A DNA stretch of 64,000 bases from Treponema vincentii (lineage in GTDB: Bacteria > Spirochaetota > Spirochaetia > Treponematales > Treponemataceae): positions 2,790,001 to 2,854,000 of the forward strand of contig NZ_CP048020.1 of NCBI RefSeq assembly GCF_010365865.1. The letters are read 5' to 3'. The notes beneath the pieces were generated by a model. The model worked only from the letters and a program-made list of their open reading frames with translations, did no database searches and was not told where the DNA came from. Each line of letters begins with the position of its first letter. The stretch's first letter is position 1. Position numbers and translations under genes: made by a program. This document shows, one piece after another, positions 29,608-36,896 of this stretch.

Positions 29608-30045
29608 ATGACGACAAAAAAATCACAAATTGCATGGCTTTTATTCGCAGCGCTGTTTGTTGCAGCGATGGTATTTTTCGTAACGGATTCTCTGACGGTT
29701 ACGGCAATCGCCGGAACTTTTACCGGAGTGCTGGGGACATTTCTCGGTATCGATATTCTTACGATGCTGCATAAAACAAAAGAGCTTCCGGCAGGACGGT
29801 ATAAAAATATGAACCGGCATCGTTACATTATTGCCCTTATTATTTTTGCTTTGCTGCTTATCGAAGCGTTTATCATTTCAAGCATCTTTGAACGGGATAT
29901 GAACTCGCTTTATTTATCCTTTGGCGTCGGTTTTATCATCGTTATCGGCGGGCTTGTCTCGGGCGTTGAAGCAAATAAAATCGTAACCGGCGAGCAGCCG
30001 CCTGAGCTCAATGAGACAGGTGAACTATCCGGAGACGAGTCATGA
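29608..30045 (+). CDS. Multi-span membrane protein at the head of the late operon (holin candidate)
   Basis: 145 residues with four hydrophobic segments (about 8-26, 32-50, 71-90 and 97-118), GGAGG before the ATG, and an acidic C-terminal tail. First gene after the early terminator and directly upstream of the spanin genes; position and topology suggest holin or another lysis function. No family motif proves it. Confidence 0.65.
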   Translation: MTTKKSQIAWLLFAALFVAAMVFFVTDSLTVTAIAGTFTGVLGTFLGIDILTMLHKTKELPAGRYKNMNRHRYIIALIIFALLLIEAFIISSIFERDMNSLYLSFGVGFIIVIGGLVSGVEANKIVTGEQPPELNETGELSGDES

Positions 30046-30356
30046 TACCTCTTTATATCATATTAGCGTTGTTGGGCGTTATCGCGGTGCTTTCACTTTT
30101 GCTTACTATCATAGTGAAAAAATTAAAAAGAGCAAAAACGGAAGTACAGCGATTAAGCGGCGCTTTTGAAGCGGTTCGTAAAAGAGCAGAACGCTTACAA
30201 GAAGCGCAAGATAAGAATAAAAAAATTACGGAGGAATCGGATGAAAAAAGGCAGGCGCTTTCCGCTACTGCTGACGCTTCTCTTGTTACTCGTGCAAATA
30301 GTCTTTTTTCAGACCGGATGCACGACAACAAAAGCGCCGACGACTGCGGACATTGA
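30042..30356 (+). CDS. Inner-membrane spanin-like protein (Rz type)
   Basis: 104 residues. An N-terminal membrane anchor (IPLYIILALLGVIAVLSLLLTIIV) is followed by a charged coiled coil (KKLKRAKTEVQRLSGAFEAVRKRAERLQEAQDKNKK): the i-spanin layout. Its last 116 bases overlap, in another frame, the start of a lipoprotein gene, as in classical Rz/Rz1 pairs. It overlaps the preceding membrane-protein gene by four bases. Spanins fuse inner and outer membranes in the last step of lysis, which makes sense in a double-membrane spirochaete. Confidence 0.75.
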   Translation: MIPLYIILALLGVIAVLSLLLTIIVKKLKRAKTEVQRLSGAFEAVRKRAERLQEAQDKNKKITEESDEKRQALSATADASLVTRANSLFSDRMHDNKSADDCGH

Positions 30357-30552
30357 TGCGGTATTACAAAACATTGCGCCTGAAAAACCGCCTGCTCCTG
30401 TAATGGAGCCGGTGGTTTTTGAGGATAAAGACGACGGGCTTTGGCTTTCGTATGAAAATTACCGCACACTTGAACGCAATATTATTGCAATGAGAGAATA
30501 TACTGCGCGTCTTGAAGTCATTATTGCATTTTGGGAGACAAAAGAGAAATGA
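30241..30552 (+). CDS. Outer-membrane spanin-like lipoprotein (Rz1 type), embedded in the Rz-like gene
   Basis: 103 residues, ATG 30241 with GGAGG seven bases upstream. The signal peptide (MKKGRRFPLLLTLLLLLVQI) ends in a lipobox-like QTGC; the mature part starts Cys-Thr-Thr-Thr and is Pro-rich (APEKPPAPVMEP). Its 5' third lies inside the Rz-like gene in a different frame. The arrangement and lipoprotein nature support an o-spanin, although it is longer than lambda Rz1. Confidence 0.72.
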   Translation: MKKGRRFPLLLTLLLLLVQIVFFQTGCTTTKAPTTADIDAVLQNIAPEKPPAPVMEPVVFEDKDDGLWLSYENYRTLERNIIAMREYTARLEVIIAFWETKEK

Positions 30553-30977
30553 GTGGAACGGTTATTATATCCCTGATTGGCACTCTTGTCGGAATGCTTA
30601 TAACCGTCGGCGGGGTATTTATCGCAGTCGGCGGCTTAAAGCAAAAAATACACGACAGCGTCGAAACAAATAAAGCGCAAGAAGAACATATCAAAACGCT
30701 CGCTTCAAAAGATGAGTTAGCGAAAGCAATAAAACGTTCCGATGAATTACTGGTGCTGATGCAAAAGCGGGCTGATGAAGACCGTTTATCGGGTGAGCGA
30801 AAGTACACGGAATTGTATGGCTTACTGAATGTACACAGTGAACGTATCGGCAAACTTGAAGTGTCGCAAGCACAAGTGTTTAAAATGCTGGATAAGCTTG
30901 ATTCTAACATCAATAACGGTTTTAAAGACATGAAAGAAGACATCCGCGAATTGCGCAAAGCAATCAAAAAGGAATAG
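30549..30977 (+). CDS. Phage membrane protein with coiled-coil tail
   Basis: 142 residues. ATG 30549 overlaps the stop of the o-spanin gene (ATGA). One N-terminal hydrophobic segment (VIISLIGTLVGMLITVGGVFIAVGG) precedes a long charged helix rich in Lys/Glu. Similar small membrane proteins occur in lysis cassettes of Mu-like phages; whether it is a holin accessory is unknown. Confidence 0.65.
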   Translation: MSGTVIISLIGTLVGMLITVGGVFIAVGGLKQKIHDSVETNKAQEEHIKTLASKDELAKAIKRSDELLVLMQKRADEDRLSGERKYTELYGLLNVHSERIGKLEVSQAQVFKMLDKLDSNINNGFKDMKEDIRELRKAIKKE

Positions 30978-30984
30978 AAGCGGT

Positions 30985-31464
30985 ATGGCAAAAGATGAAA
31001 GACGCGCTGAGGCTGAGCGGCTTTATGTAAAGGAAGGAAAATCCTGCGCTCAAATTGCCACCGAACTTGCAGTAAGTGAAGGCACTATATACCGTTGGAA
31101 AGCAGACGCTGCAGCCTTAGGGGAGACAAGCGACTGGGACACGGCGCGGCGGGTGTATAACATGAGTCCGCGCGAATTAGTCACCATGTATGCAGAAGCC
31201 TTAAAGCAGTGGGTAGTAAAAATAAAACAAAGTCCCGATCTTCTTTCCGATGGAAAAATAGCTGATGCGATTGCGAAGCATGTGAGCGTTTTACAAAAGC
31301 TCGATAACCGCAGCCAGTATATGGGTGTCGCGCTTGACCTGATTAAAATTGCCGACCGGTGGCTCTATGAAAATGAACCTGCCTTAAAAACACAAATGGA
31401 GCCGCATTGGGAAAGTATCTATCAAGCACTTTCGGAGTATAGCACGAAAAAAGGCTTATTATAA
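30985..31464 (+). CDS. Terminase small subunit-like protein (DUF1804 type)
   Basis: 159 residues. The N-terminal HTH (RLYVKEGKSCAQIATELAVSEGTIYRWKADA) resembles the DNA-binding part of small terminases of Mu-like phages; a helical oligomerisation region follows. Direct position upstream of the large terminase supports the role of DNA recognition for packaging. Confidence 0.78.
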   Translation: MAKDERRAEAERLYVKEGKSCAQIATELAVSEGTIYRWKADAAALGETSDWDTARRVYNMSPRELVTMYAEALKQWVVKIKQSPDLLSDGKIADAIAKHVSVLQKLDNRSQYMGVALDLIKIADRWLYENEPALKTQMEPHWESIYQALSEYSTKKGLL

Positions 31465-31478
31465 AAGGACTATCAAAC

Positions 31479-33014
31479 GTGAAAGAAATTAGAACAGCGC
31501 GGGAACTTGAAAAAGAATGGAATAAGCTCAAAGAAGAAATCTTATCCCGTCCGCTGTTTGTTGATAATAGTGAAAAAGCAAAAGATGCGCGGAAACGTAA
31601 GTGTGCTGATTCGGTATGGGAATTTGCCCGTACCTACTTCCCCGAATACGTTGCAAGTGAAGGGGCAAAATTTCATAAAGAATGGGAAAAAATCCGGCTT
31701 ACCGAAAAAGAGCCAATTTTACTGCAAGCATTCCGCGGCTGTGGAAAGTCTACGTTTTTTACACTGCTTGATCCGATACACGAAATCGCTTACGGCAGAC
31801 GGAAGTTTATGCTTTTTTCTAGCTATACGGAAGAAAAGTCAGAACGCTTTACCGGCCGCATCTTATTGGAATTGATGTACAATCAGCGACTTAAAAATGA
31901 TTTTGGTGAGTTTATTCCGGAAGGAAAACGCCCGGCAATGGGCGACTTTTCGGTCAATATCCCCGGTAAAAAAGGGAGTACTATCGGCGTGGTTGCCGTT
32001 TCAATCGGACAAGACCCGCGCGGGTTCGTACACGGAGCCGCCCGCCCTGATTATGTCAGACTCGATGATATTCAAAACAGAAAGCGTGCAAAATCACGGA
32101 AGTTTGTAAAAGAATCGGTTGAATGGATTATGCAGGATTTAATTCCTGCCCTCGCTGCAAATTATTCATGTATCATTGTTGCAACCCCGCTTAACACACA
32201 ATGTGTAGCTGCAACGTTAGAGAAAGGCAGCGATGAAATAGAGGCGGTCAAAACGTATAAATTCCCTGCCGAAGTGAGAGGAAAACCGGCATGGCCTGAT
32301 TTCTTTCCTCTCGACCGGTTAAAGCGGCTCAAGCGCACCATTGGCTCTCTTGCATACGGGCAAGAGTTTTTATTAATTCCGATTGCCCTTGATGAGCGCA
32401 TTTTTAAGGAAGAGCATATCCGCGGCTACCAACCGGAAGAACTTACCGCGGTACGCTTTGCTTATGTTTTTTCATGGACAGACCCAAGTGTTAAACAGGA
32501 AGAAAAACATTGTTTTAAAGCAACTGTTTGTGCAGGTATTACGAATGAAGGGATTATCTATATTTTAAAAGCACGTATTCGTAAAGAAAGTATTCAGCGG
32601 ATGGTAGACGGCATGTATATGATTTATCAAACGTGGAATCCGTCGTATATGTTTTTTGAAGATAACGGCGGGCAAGCGATGCTTGCAACCGTGCTTGATA
32701 TGAAGGCGGAACAGGAAGGCTATTACATTCCGTACCGACCTGAGACGGCAACTATCAATAAAGATACCCGCATTGAAGCGACGCTTTCTGCACCGATCGA
32801 AAACGGTATCATCCGGTTTTATAAACAAGATAAAGATCAAAAAGAATTGATAGACGAGCTGTTGCAATATCCTGACGGGGAATATAAAGACGGCCCTGAT
32901 GCGCTTGAAGGAGTGGTGAGAAAACTCATTGAAGCGGCAAAAAAGAAAAGAGCAGGAATGCCGTATTCACGGAGCACGCGGGAAAGCAGCGCTGTGTTAC
33001 AGGGGTATGAATGA
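31479..33014 (+). CDS. Terminase large subunit (Mu gp28-like)
   Basis: 511 residues, GTG start. Packaging ATPase and nuclease. Walker A-like motif LLQAFRGCGKSTFF (about residues 84-97), ATPase core with YVRLDDIQNRKR, then the nuclease half with FSWTDPSVKQ (about 327-336). Mu-type headful packaging of host-flanked DNA is expected. The end overlaps the portal gene start by four bases. Confidence 0.9.
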   Translation: MKEIRTARELEKEWNKLKEEILSRPLFVDNSEKAKDARKRKCADSVWEFARTYFPEYVASEGAKFHKEWEKIRLTEKEPILLQAFRGCGKSTFFTLLDPIHEIAYGRRKFMLFSSYTEEKSERFTGRILLELMYNQRLKNDFGEFIPEGKRPAMGDFSVNIPGKKGSTIGVVAVSIGQDPRGFVHGAARPDYVRLDDIQNRKRAKSRKFVKESVEWIMQDLIPALAANYSCIIVATPLNTQCVAATLEKGSDEIEAVKTYKFPAEVRGKPAWPDFFPLDRLKRLKRTIGSLAYGQEFLLIPIALDERIFKEEHIRGYQPEELTAVRFAYVFSWTDPSVKQEEKHCFKATVCAGITNEGIIYILKARIRKESIQRMVDGMYMIYQTWNPSYMFFEDNGGQAMLATVLDMKAEQEGYYIPYRPETATINKDTRIEATLSAPIENGIIRFYKQDKDQKELIDELLQYPDGEYKDGPDALEGVVRKLIEAAKKKRAGMPYSRSTRESSAVLQGYE

Positions 33015-34660
33015 TGGGAAAGTATAAAAAGCAGACAGGCGGCGTACAGCGCTTTGATCGCTGGAGTCCGGACACGAAAGATACGGCAGATAAGCGTATA
33101 CAGACCGTTGAAGAAACGATTGAAAAAATGAGCGGTAATCATTTTGCAACCCGCGAGCGGGCAAATGACTTTGTCCGGCTGATGCGCTCCCTTCCTGATC
33201 CTGATCCTATTTTGCAGAAAATGGGACGCGGCATTACCGCCTTGCAGGAACTTTTAACAGACAGCCATTTAGAGAGTGTGTGGAGTATTCGCTGTTCTGC
33301 TGCAAGCGGCGCGGAATGGTTTTGTGCTGCAGGCGGAGATGGTAATGGTAAAAAAGAGCAAGAAGCGGCAGACCTTTTTGCAGAAGAATTGAGGCAGCTT
33401 GATATTCCGCGTGTCATCGAAGAGATGATGGATGCCATTGCATTCGGCTATGCCCCGCTTGAGGTTATCTGGCGCGCTCAAGGTGGACGGTGGGTAATCG
33501 GCGACATCGTTGGTAAGCCTCCGCAATGGTTTGAGTTTGACCAAGAAAATAATCTGGTGTTTCGTACCGGCGTTATCGGAACGGAACCGCTGCCGAAGAA
33601 TCGGTTTCTTATTGCCCGCCACCGGCCGAGTTATGCGAACCCGTACGGAGTCAAAGTATTTTCAAAATGCTATTGGCCGGTAACCTTTAAAAAGAACGGG
33701 TTCCGCTGGTGGACGGTATTTGTCGAAAAATACGGCGGTGCCTTTTTGTACGGAAAATATCCGAATAATGCCAGTGACATTTATAAAAATGAACTGCTTA
33801 CGTCGCTTGAGCGGATGGCATCTGATGCGGTGGCTATTGCACCTGAGGGAGCAGAAATCACCATTGAAAGCCTTGCTAATAAGGGGAGCGTTTCTAATGT
33901 CCACGCAGAGTATATAGAAGCAGCCAATAAAGAAATTTCAAAAGCGGTTTTAGGGCAAACGCTCACGACTGACATCGGCAGTAAAGGAAGCTATGCTGCA
34001 GCGCAGGCGCATAATCTTGTCAGGCAGGATTTAGCGGCTGCCGACCGTAGACGTATATCCGCCTGCTTTAATCGGCTCGCGGCAGTCTGGACGTATTACA
34101 ATTACGGTGCAGATGTACTGCCTCCCGTATTCGAGTTTGTCAAAGATGAGGATTTACAGCAAGAGCGGGCAGAGCGGGATGCCAAGTTATACGCTCTCGG
34201 CTGGCGACCGAAAAAGGCGTATATCGAACGTGAATACGATATTCCACAAGAAGATTTTGAGATAGCGCACGAAGGCGAACAAAAAGAACAAGGAGATTTT
34301 GCTTTTCATACCAGTCATACCGGCGGTCAAACAAGCTGCCCCTGCGGATGCGGAACACACACGGAAAAAACGCTCTTTCAAAAAGCCGCTTCTTTTTTTG
34401 CGGATAAACAAACAAAGCAGCAATTAAAAGACCGGCAGCTCATGGATTCATTTAATAAAGCGATGCAGGAAAAAGGACAAGATGCAATCGACAAAAGTAT
34501 TGAAAGCTATGTGAATGCACTCGGTATGGTAGACGATTATCAAGACGCTTCAAAGGCGCTTTTAGCTGCGTATAAAAACCGTTCACTGGATGATTTTGCT
34601 TCGTGTATCGACAATGTACGGTTTGCCGCTATCGGTGTTGCAGGGGTTAAAAAGAAATGA
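33011..34660 (+). CDS. Portal protein (DUF935, Mu gp29-like)
   Basis: 549 residues. FGYAPLEVIWRAQGGRWVIGDI, RFLIARHRPSYANPYGVKVFSKCYWPVTFKK and GGAFLYGKYP are characteristic of the DUF935 portal family, which forms the dodecameric DNA gate of the head. The C-terminal part contains a Cys-rich patch (SCPCGCGTH). It overlaps both neighbours by four bases, typical for this module. Confidence 0.9.
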   Translation: MMGKYKKQTGGVQRFDRWSPDTKDTADKRIQTVEETIEKMSGNHFATRERANDFVRLMRSLPDPDPILQKMGRGITALQELLTDSHLESVWSIRCSAASGAEWFCAAGGDGNGKKEQEAADLFAEELRQLDIPRVIEEMMDAIAFGYAPLEVIWRAQGGRWVIGDIVGKPPQWFEFDQENNLVFRTGVIGTEPLPKNRFLIARHRPSYANPYGVKVFSKCYWPVTFKKNGFRWWTVFVEKYGGAFLYGKYPNNASDIYKNELLTSLERMASDAVAIAPEGAEITIESLANKGSVSNVHAEYIEAANKEISKAVLGQTLTTDIGSKGSYAAAQAHNLVRQDLAAADRRRISACFNRLAAVWTYYNYGADVLPPVFEFVKDEDLQQERAERDAKLYALGWRPKKAYIEREYDIPQEDFEIAHEGEQKEQGDFAFHTSHTGGQTSCPCGCGTHTEKTLFQKAASFFADKQTKQQLKDRQLMDSFNKAMQEKGQDAIDKSIESYVNALGMVDDYQDASKALLAAYKNRSLDDFASCIDNVRFAAIGVAGVKKK

Positions 34661-35880
34661 GTGATACCATTCCGTATCCTGAAATAGCGCATAAGTTTCT
34701 TGAAAAGAAAATAAATGTGGCGACTGATAAATGGGATGAGCTTAAATGGGGAGAACATGCCCACGCCTTTACCGTTGCGCATTCAAATGAAGCGGCCGTA
34801 TTAGATACCATTCACGGCTTACTCAATCAGGCGATAAAAGACGGCATTCCTTTTAAAGACTTCCGGGACGGCCTTTTGGATATGATGAGTGCAAAAGGCT
34901 GGTATGGCGGAAATGGGCACACAAAAGATGATAAGCGGTATATTAACTGGCGTATCGGTCTTATCTACGATGTGAATATGAGATGCGCGTATGAAGCGGA
35001 GCATTACCGCAACCGGCTTATCGGCGCCGATTTACGTCCTATTTGGGTATACCGCCATGATCCAGCCGTTACGAATCCGCGGGCTGAACACCTCGCGCTT
35101 GATGGGAAAGCATTCCGGTATGATGATGCGTTTTGGAATACCTATAACCCGCCGAACGGCTGGGGCTGCCGGTGCTATGTAACAACGATGAGTGAGCACG
35201 AAGCGCAAAAAGAAGGGGTTACTATTGAGCATTCTGACGATTCCGGAAACCCTCCCGATATAGCCGGTGTCGATTGGAATACATTCGACAGTACGTGGAA
35301 ATATAATCCTGCACGGGAAGCGTTATCGCCGAATTTCAGTACCTATAAAAATCTTGCAAAAATAAAAGCGGAAGACGGGAAAAGTATCCTCTCTCACGTA
35401 ACGGAAAGCTACCGAAAAGCGATGGATGGTACAAAACTTACGAAAGGTGAATTTAATGTATTAGCAAAACGCATCAATAAAAAAGATTACACACCGCAAA
35501 ATATTTTATATCAGGTAGGAAATCTTGAAGCGGAACGTTTTGAAGCAATGCAAGAAATAGGTGTGGCCGATTGCAAAATTCTTGCCTCGGATAAAGATTT
35601 ATATCACGGTATCGGAGACAAAAATGCAAAGCAACGGATACCGGAATCTCTTTTTGAAGCGCTGTACGATAGTCTTAGTACTCCTGATGCAATCTATGAA
35701 AATACCGAACCGAATATACAAGAAGACGGTCGAGAGTTTCATTTTGTGAAAAATATGGATGGCGGGAAAATACTCAAAACCGTATTAAAGCAATTAGGAA
35801 AAGATTTTTCTTTACGGATTAAAACAACAGGATATATCGTGTATGATTATAACGATCCGGTGTATAAAAAAATATGGTAA
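34657..35880 (+). CDS. MuF head-morphogenesis protein with C-terminal nuclease-like (PBECR-type) domain
   Basis: 407 residues. The first about 215 residues are the Phage_Mu_F domain (FKDFRDGLLDMMSAKGWYGG, WVYRHDPAVTNPRAEHLALDGK and the Cys pair region GWGCRCYV). It is a minor head protein thought to be packaged with the DNA. The last about 150 residues (from about YRKAMDGTKLT) differ: ASDKDLYHGIGDKNAKQRIPESLF then DAIYENTEPN and the ending YDYNDPVYKKIW resemble phage Barnase-EndoU-ColicinE5/RelE-like nuclease domains attached to MuF in polymorphic toxins. MuF itself is certain; the toxin call rests on pattern only. Confidence 0.8.
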   Translation: MSDTIPYPEIAHKFLEKKINVATDKWDELKWGEHAHAFTVAHSNEAAVLDTIHGLLNQAIKDGIPFKDFRDGLLDMMSAKGWYGGNGHTKDDKRYINWRIGLIYDVNMRCAYEAEHYRNRLIGADLRPIWVYRHDPAVTNPRAEHLALDGKAFRYDDAFWNTYNPPNGWGCRCYVTTMSEHEAQKEGVTIEHSDDSGNPPDIAGVDWNTFDSTWKYNPAREALSPNFSTYKNLAKIKAEDGKSILSHVTESYRKAMDGTKLTKGEFNVLAKRINKKDYTPQNILYQVGNLEAERFEAMQEIGVADCKILASDKDLYHGIGDKNAKQRIPESLFEALYDSLSTPDAIYENTEPNIQEDGREFHFVKNMDGGKILKTVLKQLGKDFSLRIKTTGYIVYDYNDPVYKKIW

Positions 35881-36059
35881 GTGCCGGGCAGGATTTGCGC
35901 CTGCTGTACTTATCGCAGTCGGCGGTAACTCCGGCTGTTCAATGCACCTCTTAATACGCACTCTCAACACTTACCACTATAATGGTAACGGTCGGGCGGA
36001 ATTTGCGTCCGCTGGATTCATCTCTGATGTCCCTCTCAATATACTCCTCAACCGTTACC
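35875..36059 (+). ncRNA. Two related hairpins with compensatory changes, plus a flanking inverted repeat
   Basis: Copy 1 (from 35875, GGTAAGTGCCGGGC...) and copy 2 (from 35984, GGTAACGGTCGGGC...) align without gaps over about 40 bases. The stems differ but stay paired: GCAGG-ATTTGCG-CCTGC against GCGGA-ATTTGCG-TCCGC, two covarying pairs around an identical 7-base loop. GGTAACGGT (35984-35992) also pairs with ACCGTTACC (36051-36059). An overlapping frame (to 36151) is open but looks non-coding. An RNA or recognition element is more likely than a protein. Confidence 0.45.
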
Positions 36060-36113
36060 TTAATCTATACTTTACTACACCTTGCTTAAAAAATCAACCA
36101 TATAAAAGACTAA

Positions 36114-36135
36114 TTTTTTCAAATAGTTTCTTTGA
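36114..36135. repeat. 22-bp direct repeat, copy 2 (upstream of the peptidase/capsid operon)
   Basis: Exact copy of 29463-29484, here 48 bases before the C39-like peptidase gene. Both copies precede a block of late genes after a non-coding gap. Confidence 0.7.
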
Positions 36136-36182
36136 ATTGTCGCACCGGTAAAGCGTAAAATAATCGCATAAAGAGGTTCGTA

Positions 36183-36776
36183 ATGATTAAAGGCGTCAAG
36201 TTCTGGAATGCGAGAGAGTGCTATTTTGTGCAGACGAATAACCCAACAGAAGAAATATTGCGTAAGCGCTCTGACGGAGTATGGCTGGTTTCATGCGGGC
36301 CGTCGGCGGCGGTTACGTGCATAGCGGCGATGGGCTTTGATGTAGAGGTGAAAACGCCGGGAGGCTATAAACCGCAAAGCGAAGAGGTTTTGATGGACTT
36401 TTTCAATGATCCACGCAACTACCCTGCCTTGCAAAAGGTACGCCCTGAAACGCCTCCTGATGTGTGGCACGGTAATGAAGTGCCGCAATTTTATCCGGTT
36501 GCGGTTACCGCCGTTTTCGGCGTAAAGGCGCGCTTTGAATGGGGAGCCGTTTTTGAAACGGTTGCATCCGAACTACAAAACGGAAAAGCAGTGCAGCTCT
36601 GTCTTAAAAAGCCGGGGCATTACATTGCGGCCGTCGCATACGATGATGTGGCCGATGAGGTGATTTTTAATGATCCGTGGCCGCGCCGCTTTAAAGACGG
36701 GAACGGTTTTAACCGCCGTTTGAGCAAGGCGGATTTCAGCAATGTAAAACCGTTCCGGATTGTATACGACGCATAA
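36183..36776 (+). CDS. C39-like cysteine peptidase-fold protein (endolysin candidate)
   Basis: 197 residues. Papain-like triad pattern: Cys in VSCGPSAAVTCIAAMG (about residue 38), His in KPGHYIAAVAYDD (about 147) and Asp/Asn in VIFNDPWP. The peptidase_C39_2 fold is found in peptide-cleaving enzymes and in some phage lysins. No signal peptide. No other cell-wall hydrolase is seen in the prophage, so it is the best endolysin candidate, although it sits among head genes and not with the spanins. Confidence 0.65.
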   Translation: MIKGVKFWNARECYFVQTNNPTEEILRKRSDGVWLVSCGPSAAVTCIAAMGFDVEVKTPGGYKPQSEEVLMDFFNDPRNYPALQKVRPETPPDVWHGNEVPQFYPVAVTAVFGVKARFEWGAVFETVASELQNGKAVQLCLKKPGHYIAAVAYDDVADEVIFNDPWPRRFKDGNGFNRRLSKADFSNVKPFRIVYDA

Positions 36777-36846
36777 CCTGAATATGCGCAAAACAGCGGT
36801 TATGCGAGCGGCTTGGTTATTTAGCATTCTTTCCGTTTCAATCGAA

Positions 36847-36877
36847 TTTGAACGGGTTTTGAACGCTTTTGAACGGT
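36847..36877. repeat. Three TTTGAACG repeats phased at 10-11 bp
   Basis: GAACG begins at 36850, 36861 and 36871, each after a T-run, ending 20 bases before the protease gene. Helical phasing suggests a protein-binding site. Confidence 0.45.
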
Positions 36878-36896
36878 ATTTTAAGAGGAGCTAAAG

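Noticed and set aside
36114-36135. 22-bp repeats as ends of an inserted mobile unit (29.46-36.13 kb)
   Set aside because: The segment between them contains ordinary, essential Mu-order genes (lysis, terminase, portal, MuF); a regulatory role is more likely.
35843-36151. Open frame of 102 codons overlapping the end of MuF
   Set aside because: It overlaps the muF-like gene in another frame and lacks a ribosome site. The repeated part is better explained by covarying hairpins, although a decayed coding repeat cannot be excluded.
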